The notes beneath the pieces are model-generated. The model did no database searches and had not been told where the DNA came from. It saw nothing but the letters and a program-made list of their open reading frames with translations. DNA of 64,000 nucleotides from Lepidodermella squamata (Eukaryota; Gastrotricha): assembly GCA_047495785.1 (NCBI GenBank), contig JBLDXI010000026.1, forward strand, positions 1,302,001 through 1,366,000, in the 5' to 3' direction. Shown piece after piece: positions 56,427-64,000 of the stretch; position 1 is the stretch's first letter, and every line of letters starts with the position of its first letter. The position numbers and the translations under genes are program-made.

Positions 56427-58197
56427 TCAATGCTTCTTTTCTTCTTCGGCGCGAGCAGCAAGGATAGAGTTAACAGCTTTGCGGAAGTCTTTGGCGAACA
56501 ATTCTGGCACCTCCATGGCAGCAAAATGGCCTCCGTGGGGCAGATCTTCGTAGTGAACCAATTTAGGAAGCGAAATTTGCACCAAAGCTTTCGGGGCGCA
56601 GGCGATCTCGTTCGGGTAGCATGATACACCGGAAGGAACAGTCACTTGCTTCTTGGCCCAAGCATCAAACTTGTCAGAGAGTTGTATATCCTCCCTAAAA
56701 ATTGATAGGATCAAGTAGAATCCAAGTTGAAGTATCATTTGAGCAAATTAATCAAACTAATAAACTCTGGCCATATTTCAGTGACGTATAACCTAATGTA
56801 GCTTTTCTAGCAGAGGGCCCCGGTTTTTTTCAATGCAGTAAATCGCAGAAATTGGGGTGGCATTATCAAATCCAATTAATAATCGGAGTTTCAGAATATT
56901 CTGGACTTTCGGTTCTGGAACTGTCTTATCGCATCGAAACGCTGTTTTTAACTTCTACGGTGGTGTGAATGTCGAGCAGACCTTATAGAGATGATGTCGA
57001 TATAATCAGAAAGCGTTCAGAAGATCATTCTAACATTTTCCCAAAACAAGGATTCTCTTACTTGTAAAATCGACCGGCCGATGTTATGTGATTCGTCAAC
57101 CAATAAAGCATGACATTCGTCAGGAGATCTTCATTCGGAACTCCACTTTTGTCGCCCATCAACTCAGCTTTCCCCGACCAAGTTTCAAATTTCTCCGTAA
57201 TCCATGATAGAAGACCGACCGGACTGTCCGTTAGGCCTACACCGAGCGTGTCTGGCTTAGTGGCTTGCAAATGAAAATAGCCGGATTCTTCAAGCATGAT
57301 TTCCGTGAATTTGAAATTTGTTAATTTGGGCGCATCCTTTGCGCCGAGGACCAAGGTGAGGCAATCAAGGCAGCGGCAAGATAAAGTTTCTCACGCGTGC
57401 TAGCGACAGAGAACGGGAAAAAGTTGACGTGGAGTCCAATCAAACTTTCCGGGTACATTCTAGCAACCAAGTTTCCAATGATTGAGCCCCAATCACCGCC
57501 CTGATAAATGAACTTTTCGTAACCGAGACGCTTCATTAGAGCGTGAAACACTTGAGCGGTAGCGATTGGGCTGAAACCGGGTTTGACCGGAGCTTCGGAG
57601 AATGCAAAACCGGGAATAGAAGGGGCAACGATGTCAAACGCAACCCCATCAGATCCAGGTGTCGTGAGAAGTGGAATAAGGCGGTAAAATTCAACAACCG
57701 ACCCAGGCCACCCGTGGCTAATTAGAACAGGAATCCTACAAAAAATAAAAGGAATTCAAAGAAGGCAAGTAAAACCGCTGGGAAATCAACTTTTTAGTGG
57801 CTTTCGGGTCAGCTTTGGCGTGGATGAAGTGTAACTTCAGGCCTTGAATGACCGTTGTGAACTGCGGAAACTGGTTTACGCGAGACTCGAATTTTGCGAA
57901 ATCAAACTTTTCACGCCAATATTTGACCAAGTTGTCCAACCGCTCACCGGCAAATCCGTAAGATCGGCCAACACCTGGAAGTGGTTCATGGCGGCGCCAT
58001 GAGGCTAATCTGCGTTTCAGATCTTCAATGTCCTTAGGGTCAGCTTTGAAAGTGAATGGTTTGATTGAAGCGTCCTCCTTAGAATTGCCCCACACTGTAT
58101 CATCCGGGTACAAAAACAGCTTCTCCTCATGACAACACCTAGTGGCTAAATAGGCCCCAAGGGCTACCAGAATTCCAATAATTACGAGACCTTTCAT
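56427..58197 (-). pseudogene. EH12: one-base frameshift in the middle exon
   Basis: Exons 58197-57791, 57735-57062 and 56694-56427 have correct splice sites, but the middle exon is 674 nt instead of 675. The break lies near 57355, where the family reads LIAPSLVLG and one base is missing between the ALIA and LVLG codons. All else is intact: HGWPGSVVEFY, YQGGDWGSIIG, CYPNEI, GGHFAAMEVP. A restored frame would give about 449 aa. It is either a young pseudogene or a sequence error. Confidence 0.85.
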
Positions 58198-59091
58198 TGT
58201 AAGAAATCTGTTTAAGAGAAATTAATTGAGTTATGAAATCAATTTGACGGTTAAAATTGCCAATGTATAAGTGGATATTTTTTGCCAGTTGTCATGGCCA
58301 AGGAACCAGAACGAATAGAGGAAATATTTTGTGAACTTTCTTGCTAATTTGATCGGCTTCCAGCTCTCTCATACCTTTGAAAATGAGAATTCGCATGAGA
58401 TGTTAGGAAACAGCAAATGGATTTATTAGATTAATCTTAAGGCGGCTTAATTCGCTGCTCGACCCTAAAATAGAATTTCCAGAATATGTCCACGTAAATG
58501 AGGGTTGGAATTCGTGGCTTGAAATAAAGACCCTGATAATTGACAAAAAATGAAAGCTGCGGTAGGACAAATATAGCACCGGCAAAAAATCGTGTATAGT
58601 ATTTCTGCAAGCATTCACTCTCACCTTTTTTCATATATTCCAGGTATATTATTGTATACACACTGCCTGAGGCTCTTTTATGAAGCAGGATAAAAAAATA
58701 CGGTTCTCTTTTTTACCTCAGCAAATAATTCCACTGTCCGGATAGATTTTGACCATCAGAGTTAAAAAAATGAAGATTAACTCTAGGACAGAAAACAAAG
58801 ATAAGATAAAAATCATTGGTCATTTTTATTGCTTGTTCCTTCTCTCGCTCTCATTTTGTCGCCAGTCAGACAAAAATTACACATTCATTTCATTCAAATC
58901 AAATCATAACAATAAATGGCCTAAGCATTATTATTATTATTAGCAGTTATATCAGATCACCGATTGCATAGAAGGTTCAGTACATGGACTAGAGAATTCA
59001 TTACATATATTATATTGATGGCACGGGGTTTTTCACACGTAGCACTTGAATGTTATGAGGCGCAATAATTGACTGATTACAGCTGCGAAAT
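58198..59091. other. Spacer between EH12 and EH13
   Basis: Spacer of 894 bp, AT-rich, no gene recognised. It holds the EH12 upstream region and the EH13 3' UTR. Confidence 0.45.
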
Positions 59092-61450
59092 TCAACGCTT
59101 GCCTGCTTCCTTCTTCTGCTCTTGCTTCGGAGCCTGAGTTGTCGTGCTAGGCTTCTGAGTCGTGGTAGTAGTGGTGGTGGTGGTTGGCTTCTGGGTAGTT
59201 GTGGTAGCCTTGGTAGTGGTGGTCGTGGGTTTCGGGGTGGTAGTTGTGGTTGGCTTGGGGGTAGTTGTAGTTGTAGTAGTCGGCTTCTGAGTAGTCGTAG
59301 TTGTCGGTTTTTGCGTGGTAGTGGTCGTCGGCTTTTGGGTCGTAGTTGTAGTCGTAGGTTTCTGAGTTGTGGTAGTCGTAGGCTTAGGGGTGGTGGTAGT
59401 TGGTTTAGCAGTCGTGGTAGTAGTCGTAGTAGGCTTAGCAGTGGTTGTGGCTGTGGTCGGTTTCGCCGTAGTAGTGGTAGTTGGCTTCTGGGTAGTCGTG
59501 GTCGTAGTAGTCGTAGTTGGTTTCTGGGTGGTGGTTGTTGTGGTAGTTGTTGGTTTCTGAGTAGTAGTTGTAGTGGTCTGTTTCGCAGTGCTAGTCGTCG
59601 CAGTTTTCACCGGTTCCTCAGCCACCTTCTTGCCCTTAGCAGTCACTTCCTTCTCCCGAGCCTCGACAAAAGCCGCAACAGCATTTCGAACATCCTGCGC
59701 GAAGAAAGCCGGCTCTTCAAACGCAGCGAAATGGCCACCGTGTGGGCTGTCAACGTAGTGGACCAGTTTAGGCATTTGGAATTTCAGCAACGCTTTCGGG
59801 GTGCAGAGAAGTTCGAATGGGTAGCAGGTGTAACCAGCCGGGATTTTGATCGGATGAGCCATCCACGCTTCAAAATCAGCCCTGGTCTGAGTGTTCTCCC
59901 TGAAAATTAATCAATCAATTGAAAAACTTGAAAAATCCTCCTTAATTAATGAAAAATTTCAGAAATGACAAAACTATACACCGCAGCGAGGGGTTTTGCT
60001 TAAATGATTCAGGGAAACAAAGGTTGGCAGGATGATTCCATATTTTCCTGCAAATTTTGAAAATTTTCTATTTTTTCATCATTCTTGCAGTCTAGCGGCT
60101 ATTCGCAGTTGACAGGTCACCGTTTTTCAAGCTAATAAGCACATAATCCTCCAGAAGTACGGACGGGCGGAAGGACGGAACACGCCCACAACAGGGTGGA
60201 TTCCCCGCCATCCAGGAGGTTGCGATTAATTATAAAATTCCGCGAGTAAGGTTCAGCATGAATTTTGAAGATGAGTAAACAAACCCTGGAGATATAATCA
60301 AACTTACTTATAAAATCTAGCCGCTGATGTAGCACTGCTAGTGACCCAGTAAAGCATGACGTTGGTCAGGATATCATCGTTGGACAGTCCCTTGCCAGCA
60401 GGGCTGCCTTTGAACTCGGCATTCTCCGAAGCCTTGATGAAAAGCTCAAGAAGCCAAGAAGCCAAACCAACCGGGCTATCAGTGAGCGCGACGCCAATCG
60501 TATCAGGCTTAGTCGCCTGGACGTGGTAGAAGCCCAAATCCTCTAGAATTTCGAAAATCGACAACTTTGAAACTTTAGCAGCATCCTGAGGCCCGACGAT
60601 AATTTTCGGCGCGACTAAAGCAGCGGCTAGTTGCAGCTTATCAGCGATAGTGCCCATCGGAATAATCTCAAAATTAAGGTGGACGCCGATAACACTTTCA
60701 GGGAAAAGACGTGCCGCCATATGGCCAATCATAGAGCCCCAATCGCCGCCTTGATACACGAATTTTTCATACCCGAGGCGTTTCATTAGCGTATGGAAGA
60801 CTTGAGCGGCGGCGATTGTGTTGAAGCCAGGCTTGGAAGGAGCCTCAGAAAATGCAAAGCCAGGAATAGACGGCGCAACAACGTCGAACGCAACTCCGTT
60901 TTTATCAGCAGTTGTCAACAATGGAATGACTCGGAGAAATTCAGCAATTGACCCAGGCCAGCCGTGAACCATCAACAGCGGGATTCTAAATTTTCGAGAA
61001 ATTTCAAATATTCCAAATATTCAAATATTTCCCTGATTTTCCTTACTTTTTAGTAGCTTTCGGGTCAGCTTTTGCATGAATAAAGTGAACTTTGAGGCCT
61101 TGAATGACTGTCGTGAAATGAGAAAAGGAGTTGAGGCGAGCTTCCTGCTTGGCCCAATCGTACTTCTCCCGCCAATATTTCACTAGATTATCAAGCTTCT
61201 CGCCGGCGAATCCATACGAATCACCGACATTTTTCAGCGTCTCGTGACGCCGCCAGTGGGCTAGTCTATCTTTCAAATCAATCAGCACTTTTTGATCCAC
61301 CTTAACAGTAAACGGCTTTATCGAGGCATCTTCCTTCGAGTTGCCCCAAATCGTGGTTTCGGGATAGGCGGTTGGATGAGATTTGTTCTTATTGGCAATA
61401 TAAAACGCCAATCCGGCGACCAAAACCGCGAAAATTATAAATTTCTTCAT
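59092..61450 (-). CDS. EH13: epoxide hydrolase with mucin-like Thr-rich tail (3 exons)
   Basis: Exons 61450-61047, 60985-60308 and 59899-59092 give 629 aa, about 175 more than the family norm. The first 450 residues are a complete enzyme: anchor, EHN domain, HGWPGSIAEF, YQGGDWGSMIG, CYPFEL, GGHFAAFEEP. After a Lys/Glu-rich link, about 150 residues are repeats of KPTTTT and QKPTTTTT, ending KQEQKKEAGKR. Such Thr/Pro tracts are usual O-glycosylation sites of secreted or surface mucins, which is odd for a family that normally faces the cytosol. The tail lies in the same open exon as the catalytic His, so it is not a splicing guess. Confidence 0.92.
59131..59585 (-). repeat. Coding minisatellite for the Thr/Pro/Lys tail
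   Basis: Tandem, irregular 15-30-bp units encoding K-P-T(n) and Q-K-P-T(n). On the plus strand it appears as GT-rich GGTAGTAGTTGT-type sequence, giving long spurious Gly/Val/Ser frames. Codons within Thr runs vary (ACT, ACC, ACG, ACA), so the protein tract appears kept by selection and not only by recent slippage. Confidence 0.85.
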
Positions 61451-64000
61451 AATAAATTAACGTAACCGCCTAAATTTGCACCAACTTATCATTTCGTAGT
61501 TCATTTTCAATCAGTTTTCGACCATCGAATGGACTATATTTTTCGCTCTGGTTGAAAACAAGCTCATTCATCACCCGGGGCGTGTAGTTAATAACAAAAT
61601 ATCCGTCAGGCGCATAATAAATGTATATAATATAATTATTGCCCTTCACATTACTGGTGAAAAGCTGTTGATTCGAGCCAGTGTATGTATCGATCACATA
61701 AATCGGCGAAACCGCTCATTAACCATATGGTGCATAAAAGCGCGCTTTCATCGCCGATTTGAAATATTATTCGCCATAAATATATTACTTATAAGCTTAT
61801 AGCAGTTCATCAGACAGATAATGATAAGTAATGATGATAGGTTAAATACGCCGGCGCCGCTCGACAGATCGCCGGCCCACACATGTTGCAGCAGTGAGAA
61901 AACGTGCTGATTTCGCCTCGGAGCGCGGTCCACAACGGGTCATTAGCAATTTTACTACTATTATCTGCCCCCATTAAAGCGATGAGAACGAACGCCCTCT
62001 ATAGCACAACATAGCATTATTTTCTTTCATGCGATTATTATATTATGAGGCCGTGGCGCGGAAGTGCGAGGGTGCGAGGGCTCCTACAGGGGCTCCGTGC
62101 AACAAACGAAACGCTGCTTTGTTTGCGCCTGACAACGCTAATGATGAACGTGGCTGAGATTGCGCGCTTTGTGTCGCGCCGCATCTGCGTAAATACGCCA
62201 GCTGGTTGTTGTGTTAAGGATGATATTTTGTTTGCGCGAGCGCTCGCAAAAAGTAGCGCATCCTCCCCTCCTCATCCTCAGGCGCAGTGTTTTTCGGTAT
62301 TATAGTATTATTATCATTTATCGTCATCATCACACACAACGCACATACACCGCACTCCCCACCACTCGCTCTTAAAGGCCGCGACTATATACTTATATTG
62401 GAAAAAGCACCGTGGCCGGCAAAATAAAAGAGCGCGCAAAATTTAGGAAGCGCACACGCGCACAAGAGGCCGAGGCACAAAACAATTGTGAGGTGAAAAG
62501 AAAACAGGCGCGTATAATGATATAGGCTGCTATTTTTACAGTGCGAAAGAAGGTGCGAGCTAAACATTTCTTCGACCCCACACGTATTTACCAGCTGATA
62601 GTTGAATAAAAAGCCCTCCGGCGTACGAAAATCGATCAACAAAAATAACCGATTTGCTGAAATTCACAACAATAGAATCACAAAAGAAAATCTCATTGTG
62701 CAAAATTAATTGAAAATCAACAGAAAAGGTGGAAAAATTCGAGGGAAATGATAACAAAGGAGCGAAAAACGCTATTCTTAATAGTTCTCAAAGGTATAGT
62801 ATATATATTGTAATAATAGCGGCGCGTTGATATGTGAAAATCCCTGGAAATAACGGAACGCCGCCGGAAAAAATCGCCATTATTCGCCGGTATAAGATCA
62901 ACCAGGCCGCAGCTATTTATATACATGTCCGATTTTTTTTCCTCGCTGCTGCTGTTGCTGCTGCTGCTCTGTACTCAATGAACATCAATAATATTATTGT
63001 CATGTTACATCCTTTGTACATCCTCGGTGTTAGCCATGCCGAAAAATGATGAGGCGGCCAGCCTGAACAGCACACTTGATTAACATTCAGCCTGAAGCGC
63101 CATATGGATGCCGGAAAAATCACGCTCTTATTTTTTGGCACTTACAAATACAAGGTAATTACCATAGGTGTACCCGCGAAAAAAATCCGCCTTAAAAACA
63201 TAAGCTCACAGGATAATACTGTCATTAACGTATATCCCACTACTTTTTCGGTCCCATTTTATGGATATAGACTCGAAGTTTAGAGCACTTCCCAGGACTT
63301 GTTGTAACGCTGTTGTGTCGCCGGGAAGCGGCAATAAAAACAAACATTACGATAATCACGAAATAACACACGCGTGTAGTGAATAGCAGCGCTAAATTCG
63401 CTTCATTTTGCAGCACGCGAGCGCGATAAAGATGAGCAAGAGCGGCATTCATTCATGATTGTAACGCACATACACAACAATCAACAAATCGATAAAAAAG
63501 CCACTGGGCAAATTGCTGTGCGATTACCTCTATTTAGCGAGCACTCTGTAAATATTGTAAAATGTAGTTGATTGAATGCTATACACATAGACAAAAGGAA
63601 GTAAGACGGTTCCGCGGCTGCTCCTGCCTGTCTTCGGGGAATAGCAAAATAATAGAGCGGAAAAGACTCTTTCAAAGCTACAAGGTTGTGGAATATACCG
63701 CGTTAATGAAGTACAAAGTCTATTTAATACTAGGCATTAGATTATAATATTCGAAAACCGGTCGTGTGTGGTATGTATGGAGATAAGGTTATCTGTATAA
63801 AAGCGGAAAACACGCTTTTATAGTAAACATTTCTGAACAAACACGTGTACATCCATTTTTGATCCGTACAAAATTGTGGACAGCCCGCGGGAACAAACCG
63901 CGAAAAATTGAAAAATAACCACTAGAGGCAAAAGAGCAAATTAGTTCATATTTATCATCAATTTTTACTTCATTGTCATCATCGTTCAATTGATACGAAA
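61451..64000. other. Intergenic, 2.5 kb, no recognised gene
   Basis: No frame with family features on either strand. It contains GC-richer patches (about 61850-62240) between AT-rich stretches and a GCTGCTGCTGTTGCTGCTGC-type repeat at 62945-62969. It may be the upstream region of a gene beyond the window. I see no RNA gene. Confidence 0.4.
62945..62969. repeat. Short GCT repeat
   Basis: Eight near-perfect GCT units (one GTT) in non-coding DNA. Confidence 0.8.

Noticed and set aside
59122-59910. 262-aa Gly/Ser-rich plus-strand frame
   Set aside because: It is the antisense of the Thr/Lys/Pro repeat exon of EH13; composition follows from the repeat and it has no start or splice support.
1-64000. 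CRISPR arrays, tRNA, rRNA and spliced-leader RNA genes
   Set aside because: No regularly spaced repeats, cloverleaf or known leader sequence could be seen; the DNA is eukaryotic.

Overview
The window is animal nuclear DNA. Protein genes are split by many short introns (about 50-100 bp) with TTTTAG/TTTCAG acceptors, and orthologues of alkylglycerol monooxygenase, RPL5, RPS18, POFUT1, SPCS2, alpha-COP, XPNPEP3, NDUFAF6 and mitochondrial EF-Ts can be read exon by exon. Tightly packed same-strand genes, acceptor-like TTTTAG/TTTCAG sites directly before many start codons (as for spliced-leader addition), and tandem orphan 7TM receptors make a nematode the most likely source. The species cannot be named, and another trans-splicing invertebrate is not excluded. 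Exon borders below come from reading phase, splice signals and family alignment by eye.

Layout: (1) 0-3 kb, two divergent tandem copies of a small secreted Cys protein. (2) 3-9.8 kb, minus strand: AGMO, then RPL5, POFUT1, RPS18, SPCS2 and a hidden 56-aa ORF, spaced like an operon; COPA diverges from them at 10.35 kb. (3) 14.6-15.3 kb, a mitoribosomal mS38/AURKAIP1-like gene. (4) 17.5-24 kb, plus strand: a secreted Cys glutathione peroxidase, then three mitochondrial genes in a row (XPNPEP3, NDUFAF6, TSFM), the last two only 74 bp apart. (5) 25-32 kb, three paralogous class A-like 7TM receptors with one epoxide hydrolase between the first and second. (6) 32.6-61.5 kb, an array of microsomal-type epoxide hydrolases. 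(7) 61.5-64 kb, no recognisable gene.

The main feature is the epoxide hydrolase (EH) array: 13 loci (EH1-EH13), four on the plus strand (EH2-EH5) and nine on the minus strand. Most keep the N-terminal membrane anchor, the EHN domain, the HGWPG oxyanion motif, the QGGDWG nucleophile, the acidic relay residue and the GGHFAA histidine. The array shows several stages of evolution: loss of the catalytic exon in frame (EH11), a one-base frameshift (EH12), a last intron swollen to 4.7 kb by transposon remains (EH8), inverted MITEs on both sides of a last exon (EH4), Glu-to-Asp changes at the relay position (EH8, EH9), altered oxyanion and nucleophile motifs (EH10), and a long Thr/Pro/Lys mucin-like tail (EH13). 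EH2-EH5 also share an upstream element 145-149 bp before the start codon. The array probably serves xenobiotic or lipid-epoxide turnover; any link to the neighbouring receptors is inference.
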